Source: UBA5859 sp041940025 (lineage in GTDB: Bacteria > Pseudomonadota > Gammaproteobacteria > UBA5859). Taken from it: a DNA stretch of 64,000 bases. This document shows, one piece after another, positions 43,124-51,554 of this stretch. The DNA is taken from positions 62,001 through 126,000 of the forward strand of contig JBGTSY010000006.1 in the NCBI GenBank assembly GCA_041940025.1. Direction: 5' to 3'. The notes under the pieces were generated by a model. The model ran no database searches. It was given only the letters and a program-made list of their open reading frames with translations, and was not told the origin of the DNA. The translations under genes and the position numbers were made by a program. Positions within the stretch are counted from its first letter, which is position 1; the number at the start of each line of letters is the position of its first letter.

Positions 43124-43321
43124 ACAGCAAAAAGATCAAGCCAATTATTGGGCACACTGAATAGAATTATCTGGACTGGCACTATCTTTGTCTGGTGCTC
43201 TTAATTGTTTACCGCTGTTCACTAACCCCCGCCGGTGTTTGTTGATTTAGTCTGGCATTCTCGATGCTGATGCATTCCTTATTAACACAGCAAATAAGCC
43301 CACAGAGCGAAATTTAATTGT

Positions 43322-43468
43322 GTGGAGGACCCCCAGAGTCTGATACCTTTGATTGACGATGCGGGGCAGGGCAGTGATGTGCCTGGCTATGTGCAACGCG
43401 AGTTCCAGGACCTGCTCAAGTGCGCTCGACTCGAACTTGGTTTTCTATGGAAACGGTGGGATCTATGA
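43322..43468 (+). pseudogene. IS91-family transposase, N-terminal remnant
   Basis: The frame from GTG 43322 reads PQSLIPLIDDAGQGSDVPGY, VQREFQDLLKCARLELGFLW, KRWDL-stop. It resembles the start of IS91-type (Transposase zinc-binding) proteins, where YVxxEFxxFLxCGxLxxGFxRxRC is usual. The zinc-ligand region is lost after LGFLWKRW. Together with the C-terminal remnant at 47020-47307, on the same strand, it brackets the LysR-alkB module. Confidence 0.6.
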
Positions 43469-43541
43469 ACGCCAAGCGCTCTGAGCCGCCTTATGACTTT
43501 TTTGTTGGTGCTGTTTTCAATACTGTGATCATATGAAAAAT

Positions 43542-43931
43542 TCAGTTCATCCGCTGAGCCACATTGCCGGCCACATGAATGTCCTGAGGAAGAGTCATAG
43601 TACTTGGATCGGAACAGGCAACAAGCGTCAGTGATAAACCAATGAGCGTTGTGATTAAATATCGTGGGATTAACTGACAGTCTGTTTTGTTGCGGAAAAA
43701 TTTGCGGCTTAGATTACTTTTCACCAGTGATCTCCAAATCATTTTGCCAATCATAATTGCGATAAGGCCACCTTCAGTCGCGCTTCCAAACGACGACTCC
43801 TCTGTTACCTCACCCGTTGAGCAAGCATTAAAATAACGATTGCCTTCGTTAACGATTGTCACTATGATTGCGAGGATCTCATTTTTCAAAACTGTCGATC
43901 CTGAACATTTAACGTCTTGACAAACCGGCAA
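43542..43931 (-). CDS. Uncertain small protein or lipoprotein frame
   Basis: An open frame of 129 codons with a hydrophobic segment (GLIAIMIGKMIW). Near its end is a lipoprotein-like YLITTLIGLSLTLVACSDPS. If translation began further down, it would make a short lipoprotein of about 40 residues, loosely like entericidin. No family match is evident, and the upstream half has no domain. It lies in an otherwise empty 540-base gap (43469-44010) ahead of the LysR gene. Low confidence that it is real. Confidence 0.25.
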   Translation of the reverse strand: MPVCQDVKCSGSTVLKNEILAIIVTIVNEGNRYFNACSTGEVTEESSFGSATEGGLIAIMIGKMIWRSLVKSNLSRKFFRNKTDCQLIPRYLITTLIGLSLTLVACSDPSTMTLPQDIHVAGNVAQRMN

Positions 43932-44010
43932 GTTATTGCAGTTTCTGCAACCCGAGTAGCAAACAGACTGCGATACCAGACAAGGCTATAGATTGTTATA
44001 ACAAAGCTAT

Positions 44011-44922
44011 ATGGCCGATAATATTCCCAGTATTCAACAATTAAAAACCTTCCGTGTGGCAGCCCGCCACCTGAGTTTTAAACAGGCTGCCGATGAGCTA
44101 AATCTAACGCCGTCTGCCGTGAGTCACCAAATAAAATCTCTGGAAGAATTACTAGGCACCGCATTATTTACCCGCACCACGCGGGATCTAAATTTAACGT
44201 CAGCCGGAGAGGAATATCTCGCGCTTACAGATGAAGTGTTACAGATGTTAATTGACGGCACCCGTCAATTTGTAAACCGCCATATACAAAAGACCTTCAC
44301 CATCACCTGCTTGGGTTCCATTGCCGAACTGTACGTTATCCCCCACATTTCTAAGGCGCAAGAGAGATTTCCCGCGGTTAAGTTTCAGGTGGATACGGAA
44401 ACTAGAACACTGGATCTAAAAAAGGAAAATGTAGATTTGGCGATTCGAGTGGGAGACGGCAACTGGTCCGGACTAGAGGTGGAAAAAATTATCAATACTT
44501 GGATACTGCCGGTTTGTACGCGCGATTATATTAAAGCCAAACCGGTGACAAGGGCGGAGGAATTTTTAGACCACACCTTGATTGACATTCACGAAGATTT
44601 ACGGGGCTGGAAACTTTGGGCGAAACAACAAGGCGTAGAGGACTTCTCTCCCAAGAACGTACTCGTCTTTACCGAACCCAGCGCTGCCATTAAAGCCGCT
44701 GAAAACGGACTCGGCGTTTTGATGGCTCATATTCCGCTGATCATGCAGCAACTCTCTCAACGAACTTTAATCGTACCAATAAAAAAAATCGTAGAATCAG
44801 ATATGGCCGCCTATGTCGTTTATCCACCGGAACTAAAAGACGATGAAGTACTATTGTATGTCAAAGATCTTATTTTTAATGTGGTGGACAACTATCCAAA
44901 TCCACTACCATCAGTGTTCTGA
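44011..44922 (+). CDS. LysR-family regulator, GcvA-like
   Basis: The 303-residue protein has an N-terminal winged helix (IQQLKTFRVAARHLSFKQAA, LNLTPSAVSHQIKSLEELLG, ALFTRTTRDLNLT). The substrate-binding domain follows (FTITCLGSIAELYVIPHISK, VDLAIRVGDGNWSGLEVEKI, AENGLGVLMAHIPLIMQQL). This is the GcvA/AmpR-like branch. It lies just upstream of the membrane protein and alkB on the same strand, so it may regulate alkane oxidation; the effector cannot be read from sequence. Confidence 0.92.
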   Translation: MADNIPSIQQLKTFRVAARHLSFKQAADELNLTPSAVSHQIKSLEELLGTALFTRTTRDLNLTSAGEEYLALTDEVLQMLIDGTRQFVNRHIQKTFTITCLGSIAELYVIPHISKAQERFPAVKFQVDTETRTLDLKKENVDLAIRVGDGNWSGLEVEKIINTWILPVCTRDYIKAKPVTRAEEFLDHTLIDIHEDLRGWKLWAKQQGVEDFSPKNVLVFTEPSAAIKAAENGLGVLMAHIPLIMQQLSQRTLIVPIKKIVESDMAAYVVYPPELKDDEVLLYVKDLIFNVVDNYPNPLPSVF

Positions 44923-45229
44923 CATAAATCGATTCATTTAGCGCATAAACTGCTAGTAAACTGGGTCTAGAGGGATAAACTGCCTGATCCCTATTAAATA
45001 ACTGTCGAAACCAACTTCTACGGCATATTATCTTTATATTTCAATATCTTATCATTGCCATATGTGATTGATTAATATCATTCATTAATGCTGAAATTAT
45101 TTTCGTTTGCCAGAGTTGACGTCAGCTTTTACTCTGATTATCAGTGATGTGGAACAATATTAGATTTAAAACCACACTAAACTTAATCCAGAGCATTTTT
45201 ATCAATTATTACAAATACGGGGAAATACT
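44923..45229. other. Gap with possible alk promoter
   Basis: About 307 AT-rich bases. A weak sigma70-like pair TTGACG (45116-45121) and TATCAG (45139-45144), 17 apart, could drive the following two genes. A LysR-type T-N11-A site was not pinned down. Confidence 0.35.
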
Positions 45230-45703
45230 ATGGCTTTTGACGCTATATGGAAGTTTGGGCGATTTTTCATCGCTGCTTACTTTATCCTCGGTGCAATTAT
45301 CTTACAGATATTCTCCTCTCCCTGGCTTTCCACTTATGGCCTAGTGGGGAGTGGCCTGATTATTCTCAGCGAATTGTTTTTGCCCACGAACGAAGGCATT
45401 GTTCATTACGATAAGCCAAAGATACTTCGCCCCATTCAGTGTGCCCGCCAAATTATCGATATTTTTGCCGTACTTATGTTCGCCTGCATTGTAGGCCTGC
45501 CTAGTGGCGATCTATTAGGGCTTTCTGCCGTGATTGATTTTATCAGTGGCTACGATATGTACGTTGCTGACACCAGCGCAACTCATGCTGGAAAACTATC
45601 CCTATTTGTCGCGTTTGCTTTTGCTGTCGCAGTTGCCATGCAAGACCGCATTGCGATGAGGCATGAACGGAGCCTGCGGTTAGATAACTCACTGGCCGCT
45701 TGA
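45230..45703 (+). CDS. Membrane protein preceding alkB
   Basis: The 157-residue protein has about four hydrophobic segments: FFIAAYFILGAIILQIF, YGLVGSGLIILSELF, IIDIFAVLMFACIVGL, and LSLFVAFAFAVAVAM. No family is recognised. It is 44 bases upstream of alkB, and the start has GGGGA before ATG 45230. A supporting role for the membrane monooxygenase, such as substrate access or electron-partner docking, is a guess from position. Confidence 0.75.
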   Translation: MAFDAIWKFGRFFIAAYFILGAIILQIFSSPWLSTYGLVGSGLIILSELFLPTNEGIVHYDKPKILRPIQCARQIIDIFAVLMFACIVGLPSGDLLGLSAVIDFISGYDMYVADTSATHAGKLSLFVAFAFAVAVAMQDRIAMRHERSLRLDNSLAA

Positions 45704-45747
45704 TAAAGCGAAAACAATTATTATTTTATAATGGAGAGAGGTAGGAT

Positions 45748-46926
45748 ATGACTTATTATTTTCGATACTTGGCGTTTCCCATCGCAATGTTTGTTGGCTT
45801 GCTAACCTTGTTGCAGGGCGGGTATGCGCTACTGGTTTTTACGCTGGCAGGCATTGTACTGATGTTAGTGGGCGATGCGTTCTTAGGCGATGAAACCGAA
45901 GAAGCCCATCCCAAATATACAAAAATTTTGAACGGCTTTATGTATGCCCATTTGCCTTTGCTATTTCTCATACTCATTGCTTTCTTATGGCAAATTGCGC
46001 CGGGAGACTGGCTGGGTATAGGCGCTACCTTGGAATCCTTTGGCTGGTCGGTAATGGCCAATCATCAACAATTTTCCTTCTTCGATAGCGCATTGGCCAT
46101 TGTCATCGTCGGAATTATGATTGGCGCTGGCGGAACCATAGTGGCTCACGAGTTAACTCATCGGACTTCAGATAAGTTAGCAATGGTAATTGGTCGATGG
46201 TTACTGGCATTTAGTAATGATTGCTCCTTTTCTATTGAGCATGTTTATGGCCACCATATTCGTTTGGGCACTGATCAAGATCCTGCTACAGCCCGTCGGG
46301 GAGAAAATATTTATAAGTTCATCATTCGCTCAACTATTTTTAGTTATCTCAGCGCATGGCAAATCGAGAAGTCCCGTCTTGCCAAAAAAGGACAATCGGT
46401 TTGGGGCATTCATAGCCAAATGATGCGAGGCAATTTAATGATTCTTAGTCTATTCCTATTAGCCTACATTGCCGCAGGCTGGGTAGGGGTAGTCTATTGG
46501 TTTGTCGCTTCTATGTTTGGTAAGTCACTGCTTGAGTTTGTTAACTTTATTGAGCACTACGGTATCGTTCGCAATTCAGATACCACATCCGTTTTGCCGC
46601 GTCATTCGTGGAATTCAAACAAGCGATTCAGCAGTGTATGGATGTATAATTTAACCCGTCATTCGGATCATCATGCCCGTGGAGACGCGCCTTTCTGGGA
46701 TCTAAAAGCCTATCCTGATACCTTGATGATGCCCTACGGTTATGTCGGTACCCTGTTGCTCACTATTTTTCCTCCGCTGTGGCGTAGAAAAGTTGACCCG
46801 ATGATTCTTGAATGGGATCGCAAATATGCTTCGCGCGAAGAGCTGAGACTGGCAAAACAAGCCAATGAAGCCAGTGGATCCGCTTTGTTGTTGCAGGCAA
46901 ACCAAGATCCGTTGTATTCGGATTAA
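45748..46926 (+). CDS. alkB: AlkB-type alkane 1-monooxygenase (membrane diiron)
   Basis: The 392-residue protein has six hydrophobic segments and the three His boxes of the integral-membrane fatty-acid desaturase/hydroxylase family: HELTHR (box 1), EHVYGHH (box 2) and RHSDHH (box 3). The alkane-hydroxylase-specific NFIEHYG is also present. It would hydroxylate terminal carbons of medium-chain alkanes with rubredoxin as electron donor. No rubredoxin or reductase is nearby. Box 3 is preceded by YNLTRHSDHH, where alkane hydroxylases usually have LQRHSDHH, so the substrate range may be different. A strong hairpin follows. Confidence 0.9.
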   Translation: MTYYFRYLAFPIAMFVGLLTLLQGGYALLVFTLAGIVLMLVGDAFLGDETEEAHPKYTKILNGFMYAHLPLLFLILIAFLWQIAPGDWLGIGATLESFGWSVMANHQQFSFFDSALAIVIVGIMIGAGGTIVAHELTHRTSDKLAMVIGRWLLAFSNDCSFSIEHVYGHHIRLGTDQDPATARRGENIYKFIIRSTIFSYLSAWQIEKSRLAKKGQSVWGIHSQMMRGNLMILSLFLLAYIAAGWVGVVYWFVASMFGKSLLEFVNFIEHYGIVRNSDTTSVLPRHSWNSNKRFSSVWMYNLTRHSDHHARGDAPFWDLKAYPDTLMMPYGYVGTLLLTIFPPLWRRKVDPMILEWDRKYASREELRLAKQANEASGSALLLQANQDPLYSD

Positions 46927-46959
46927 TTGTTCGCCAACTTTTGAGTCGGCTCTGAAAAA

Positions 46960-46989
46960 CAAGACCCTTTATGTATATAAAGGGTCTTG
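46960..46989. terminator. Hairpin terminator after alkB
   Basis: CAAGACCCTTTAT (46960-46972) and ATAAAGGGTCTTG (46977-46989), a perfect 13-bp stem with a 4-base loop. AAAAA lies just left, giving a T run on the minus strand; the plus strand has TTG only. Probably bidirectional. Confidence 0.75.
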
Positions 46990-47019
46990 TAGCAGCGGTG
47001 TTCTTGCGATCTGGAGGCC

Positions 47020-47307
47020 CCATTCGGTGATATTGAGAGCCTGCCGTTCGGCGGTATCCGGCAAGCGACTGTCCCTCACATCGAATGGCAACTCCGACAT
47101 TAACTGAAGACGCCATAGCGGCACGGCACGACCCATCTCATTTTTGATTCACTCGATTTCATTGCCCACTTCGCCGCGCTGGTGCCCCGGTTAAGTTTCA
47201 GCCTGACACGATTCCAGGGTGTATTTGTCGTAAACGGCAAACACCGGGCGTGGGCGGTGATACCAGCGAAACGGGGCAAGGGTGGCACGGCTGACGGTTT
47301 GGCCTGA
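47020..47307 (+). pseudogene. IS91-family transposase, C-terminal remnant
   Basis: A decayed frame reads RSAVSGKRLSLTSNGN, then after a shift LKTP (stop) RHGTTHLIFDSLDFIAHFAA, LVPRLSFSLTRFQGVFVVNG, KHRAWAVIPAKRGKGG. It matches the end of IS91/IS801-type transposases (RPPVSxKRLSL, LKTPWRDGTTH, FIARLAALVPxPRxxLTRFHGVF, KHR, PAKRGKG). It contains a frameshift, at least one internal stop and is cut on both sides. It follows alkB by about 100 bases. Confidence 0.75.
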
Positions 47308-47599
47308 AAGGGTCACAGAGCAGAAATCTGCCCGATCTGGCTAATTCAGGCACTGTACCACACGGCATTGGCTACGACTGGCTGCGAAATGGCCGGGTCG
47401 GTTGTTCAAGAAAAAGTGAAAACCTCAACAATTCCCATATTAGTCAACCCGGATTGAAAACTGGCTATTGATTCGCTACCATGCGCGGCCCTTCCGTCGT
47501 CTAAAGAACCCATATTTCTGCCGACTGGACACCCGATTTGTTTCTCACACCGCTTCTGCCCATGAAGTGAGTGGGTATTAGTGTTATTGAGAATAGTAA

Positions 47600-49165
47600 A
47601 TGTTTGAAATTCACCCGAATAAAGTGGCCACTATCCGTAATGATCTGTTATCCGGTCTAACTGTGGCCCTGGCTTTGGTTCCCGAAGCCGTTGCCTTTTC
47701 TTTTGTTGCAGGGGTTGAGCCATTAGTAGGCTTATATGCTGCCTTTATGGTGGGATTGATCACAGCCTGTATTGGCGGTCGTCCTGGCATGATCTCTGGT
47801 GCCACCGGGGCATTGGCAGTCGTGATGGTCACGCTGGTGGCAGATCACGGTGTTGAATATTTGTTTGCGACGGTAGTGTTGATGGGCTTGTTGCAAATTC
47901 TGGCGGGTATTTTGCGACTCGGTAAATTCATTCGCATGGTGCCACATCCGGTGATGCTGGGTTTTGTAAATGGCTTGGCGATTGTGATTTTCCTGGCACA
48001 ACTGAGTCAGTTTGGTATTGCAGGCGAGCCGGGGTGGCTAGATGGCACGTTTATGGAAGGCACTGTCATTGATGTGGCCTGGTTGCCAGGGGAGCAGCTC
48101 ACCATGCTGACCCTGTTAGTGCTATTGACCATGATGATTATTCATTTCTTACCAAAGTTCACCCAGGCATTGCCTGCTTCATTGGTCGCCATTCTTGCTG
48201 TGACTCTGATTGTGGTTGTTCTGGATATCGATACCCGAGTCGTCGGCGATGTGGCTTCGATTAAAGGTGGCTTTCCTAGCTTTCACGTACCGACGGTTCC
48301 GTTTAGTTTCGAAACCTTAGCGATTATTTTTCCTTACTCCCTGGTATTGGCCGCTATTGGCTTGATCGAGTCATTGCTGACCTTGAGACTCGTGGACGAA
48401 ATCACCGAATCGCGAGGCCGTGGCAATAGGGAATGCGTTGGACAAGGGGTTGCCAATACAGTCACTGGCTTCTTTGGGGGCATGGGTGGGTGCGCGATGA
48501 TTGGCCAGAGCATGATTAATGTTAACTCTGGTGGCCGTGGCAGGTTATCGGGGATTACCGCAGCCTTATGTTTGCTGTTGTTTATCCTGGTGGCTTCACC
48601 GCTAATCGAAATGATTCCACTGGCTGCACTGATCGGTGTGATGTTTATTGTGGTGATCGGTACCTTCGAATGGAGCAGTTTTCGCATTATTCGCAAAGTG
48701 CCTCGCAGTGATGCGCTGGTGTTGGTGTTAGTCTCCGCAGTGACCGTGGCGACAGACTTGGCAGTCGCCGTTGTTGTGGGTGTGATTGTCTCAGCATTGG
48801 TTTTTGCCTGGGAGCACGCCAAACATATATTGGTTGAGTCCCGTGAGGACCATAAAGGCTCAACAGTCTATGCGGTGACCGGACCTTTATTTTTTGGTTC
48901 GGTCACTTCCTTCCTGGATCAGTTTAATCCCGATGAGGACAATGACGATGTGGTCATTGATTTTCAAGGATCGAGAGTGTGCGATCACTCTGGTCTGGAA
49001 GCGATCGATACGTTGGCTGAGCGTTACCTCAATGCGGGTAAAACATTACATTTGGTTCACTTAAATGAAGAATGTAGAAAGTTGCTACACAAAGCGGGTA
49101 ATCTAGTTGAGGTGAATGTGATTGAAGATCCCAAGTACTTTGTTGCAGAAGATAGTCTCGCTTAA
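47600..49165 (+). CDS. SulP-family anion transporter with STAS domain
   Basis: The 521-residue protein has about twelve membrane helices with the SulP-typical VALALVPEAVAFSFVAGVEP, GLYAAFMVGLITACIGGRPG, MISGATGALAVVMVTLV and GIRESLL-like LIESLLTLRLVDEITE. The inner GGMGGCAMIGQSMINVNSGG is the conserved pore segment. A cytoplasmic STAS domain (about 410-520) follows: GPLFFGSVTSFLDQFN, VVIDFQGSRVCDHSGLEAID. It probably imports sulfate, bicarbonate or a related anion. It stands alone between mobile debris and the betaine genes. Confidence 0.93.
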   Translation: MFEIHPNKVATIRNDLLSGLTVALALVPEAVAFSFVAGVEPLVGLYAAFMVGLITACIGGRPGMISGATGALAVVMVTLVADHGVEYLFATVVLMGLLQILAGILRLGKFIRMVPHPVMLGFVNGLAIVIFLAQLSQFGIAGEPGWLDGTFMEGTVIDVAWLPGEQLTMLTLLVLLTMMIIHFLPKFTQALPASLVAILAVTLIVVVLDIDTRVVGDVASIKGGFPSFHVPTVPFSFETLAIIFPYSLVLAAIGLIESLLTLRLVDEITESRGRGNRECVGQGVANTVTGFFGGMGGCAMIGQSMINVNSGGRGRLSGITAALCLLLFILVASPLIEMIPLAALIGVMFIVVIGTFEWSSFRIIRKVPRSDALVLVLVSAVTVATDLAVAVVVGVIVSALVFAWEHAKHILVESREDHKGSTVYAVTGPLFFGSVTSFLDQFNPDEDNDDVVIDFQGSRVCDHSGLEAIDTLAERYLNAGKTLHLVHLNEECRKLLHKAGNLVEVNVIEDPKYFVAEDSLA

Positions 49166-49811
49166 GAGCGTGCTAAATTTTAAGTTGCGCCAAAAAAAAT
49201 TGAGTATCACTTGCGTCTTTTATGTGTTGATCTTTGTGACTCTATTTAGCAGGCTTCAATAGCTACGATCTCATAGCAATGGCTATGGTTATTATTGGTT
49301 GGCCGTTTTATGGAATAGAGCTGACACATTCATCCATTGCATATTAAACCCCTTGACATTCTTGAGAAAAGTAATATCCCCATTTTTCTCGCACACACCG
49401 CCCACATCACGCCGAGCCGTGGTTCACAGATCTCATTGGAATCGCTCCGGATCCACGGGATATTGATGAATTAGCCACCTGCCACAATCTTGGCATTGTA
49501 TTCGATAGTCATATAGAATGAGGCCACATATGATAACAGTGGCTCGAATTCATCAGCTCACAGCTTTGCATGCGGCTAACTTTCGGTCGACGTCCCGAGC
49601 ACCATCCATCGCGGTCCGGCCCTTGCGATTCACTAGTAATTATCGTCTAATCATTACATTAATCGACTTATCACTAGATGTTTTTCCACTGGGATCTTCC
49701 TACTAGGGGACTTTAACCCCATAAGTTCATGCATTTGCTGGGCTTAGACAAGTGGTTTAGCCTGGCGCAGGGCAATCAAATGTTATATCTAGTAAATCTG
49801 GAATAGATATT
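49166..49811. other. Gap before the betaine genes
   Basis: About 646 bases. A frame at about 49395-49520 reads EPWFTDLIGIAPDPRDIDEL, ATCHNLGIVFDSHIE-stop and may be the tail of a lost gene; no family is assigned. The promoter of the methyltransferase pair should lie near 49750-49800. No RNA gene is recognised. Confidence 0.35.
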
Positions 49812-50639
49812 ATGAATAAATCGCAGGAACAATTTTTTGGCGCTGAGCCTACAAAAGTCCGAGATACCGACCACTATCAAGATGAGTACGTACAAGGTTT
49901 TGTTGAAAAATGGGACGAATTGATCGATTGGGAAAGGCGATGGGAAAGCGAAGGCGATTTTTTCATCGAACAACTACGTAGTCGTGGCGTAAAAAGAGTT
50001 CTGGACGTTGCTTGCGGCACGGGGTTTCATTCGGTGCGCCTACTGGAAGCAGGATTCGATGTGACTAGCGCCGATGGCGCGCCGCACATGCTTGCCATGG
50101 CTTTTGATAACGGGCGTAAGCGCGGCCATATTCTGCGTACCGTGCAGGCGGACTGGCGCTGGCTTAACAGAACCATACATGAACAGTTTGACGCGGTTAT
50201 CTGCCTTGGTAATTCATTTACCCATATTTTCAAAGAGCATGATCGCAGAAAAGCACTTGCAGAGTTTTATGCCACCTTGAACTCCGACGGCATCTTGATT
50301 CTTGATCAGCGCAACTACGACGCCATTCTGGACGAGGGATTTTCCAGCAAACATAAATATTATTACTGCGGTGATGCGGTCTCCGCAGAGCCGGAATACA
50401 TGGATGAGGGGCTGGCGCGATTCCGGTATCAGTTTCCGGACAATTCTGAATATCATTTAAATATGTTTCCGCTAAGGAAAAAGTATAGCCGTCGTCTAAT
50501 GTATGAAGTCGGTTTTCAGCATGTGGAAACCTATGGTGATTTCCAGGAAACATTTAAGGCTAATGATCCAGACTTTTTAGTGCATGTGGCCGAGAAACAA
50601 TACAGAGACAAAAGTGCGAGTGACGAGGATGAAAAATAA
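49812..50639 (+). CDS. gsmT: Glycine/sarcosine N-methyltransferase
   Basis: The 275-residue protein has a SAM-binding core VKRVLDVACGTGFHSVRLLE (motif I), DVTSADGAPHMLAMAF (motif II), AVICLGNSFTHIF (motif IV) and LNSDGILILDQRNYDAIL. The N-terminal DTDHYQDEYVQGFVEKWDEL and DQRNYD are typical of the bacterial GSMT family. It methylates glycine to sarcosine and dimethylglycine. Its stop overlaps the next ATG (TAATG), so it is coupled to the second methyltransferase. Together they make the compatible solute glycine betaine, pointing to a salty habitat. Confidence 0.92.
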   Translation: MNKSQEQFFGAEPTKVRDTDHYQDEYVQGFVEKWDELIDWERRWESEGDFFIEQLRSRGVKRVLDVACGTGFHSVRLLEAGFDVTSADGAPHMLAMAFDNGRKRGHILRTVQADWRWLNRTIHEQFDAVICLGNSFTHIFKEHDRRKALAEFYATLNSDGILILDQRNYDAILDEGFSSKHKYYYCGDAVSAEPEYMDEGLARFRYQFPDNSEYHLNMFPLRKKYSRRLMYEVGFQHVETYGDFQETFKANDPDFLVHVAEKQYRDKSASDEDEK

Positions 50640-51472
50640 TGGGCAGTTCATACTCCGAGCAGGTCAACATCGCACGGGATTACTACAATAGTGATGACGC
50701 CGATAATTTTTATGCCATTATCTGGGGGGGTGAAGACATTCATGTCGGCTTGTATGAGACAGAAGGTGAGCCCATTATCGATGCGAGCCACCGCACTGTC
50801 CGCCAGTTGGCCAAGTGTCTGGGCAAAGTCGGCCCACAACATCAGGTACTGGACATTGGTTCAGGTTATGGTGGTGCGGCACGCTATCTAGCTGACACAT
50901 TCGGTTGCACGGTCACGGCGTTGAACCTCAGTGAGAAAGAAAATGAACGCGCCCGTCAATGCAACATAGCGCGCGGACTCAGTGATAAAATTACTGTGGT
51001 TGACGGTAGCTTTGAATCTATTCCTGCTGACGATCACAGTTTTGATATCGTGTGGTCCCAGGATGCCATACTGCACAGTGGTAACCGCGAAAAGGTGCTG
51101 CAAGAAGTGACGCGGGTGTTGAAGCCGGGCGGACGCTTCGTCTTTACCGATCCCATGCAGTCCGATGACTGCCCTGAAGGTGTCTTGGGTCCCATCTTGG
51201 ATCGGATCCATCTGTCGACACTCGGATCGCCCAAGTTTTATCGTCATACTTTGTCTGCAAATGGTTTAACGGAAGTCCGCTTTGAAGAGCATAGCCAGCA
51301 ATTGGTCAATCATTACCGCAGCGTATTGCAAGAAACTAACCGCCGCCAGCAAGAACTGGAGAAAGCGGTGTCCCCCGAGTACATCGAGCGCATGAAAACT
51401 GGCCTGGCACACTGGATAGAAGGAGGGGAAAAAGGACACCTCTGCTGGGGGATTTTTGTTTTCAGGAAATAG
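50639..51472 (+). CDS. sdmT: Sarcosine/dimethylglycine N-methyltransferase
   Basis: The 277-residue protein has the family opening ARDYYNSDDADNFYAIIWGG, EDIHVGLYE, then motif I VLDIGSGYGGAARYLADTFG, VTALNLSEKENERARQ, FDIVWSQDAILHSGNREKVL and VLKPGGRFVFTDPMQSDD. It performs the last methylations, of sarcosine and dimethylglycine to betaine. Length and motifs match single-domain SDMT. It follows gsmT directly and is followed 82 bases later by a BCCT carrier. Confidence 0.92.
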   Translation: MGSSYSEQVNIARDYYNSDDADNFYAIIWGGEDIHVGLYETEGEPIIDASHRTVRQLAKCLGKVGPQHQVLDIGSGYGGAARYLADTFGCTVTALNLSEKENERARQCNIARGLSDKITVVDGSFESIPADDHSFDIVWSQDAILHSGNREKVLQEVTRVLKPGGRFVFTDPMQSDDCPEGVLGPILDRIHLSTLGSPKFYRHTLSANGLTEVRFEEHSQQLVNHYRSVLQETNRRQQELEKAVSPEYIERMKTGLAHWIEGGEKGHLCWGIFVFRK

Positions 51473-51554
51473 GTCATTCAATGCTGTTTGCGATGGCCGC
51501 CCGGTGGGTCTGACGGTTTTATGATTTTTCGAAGACCATCTTTCAGAGTGTAAC

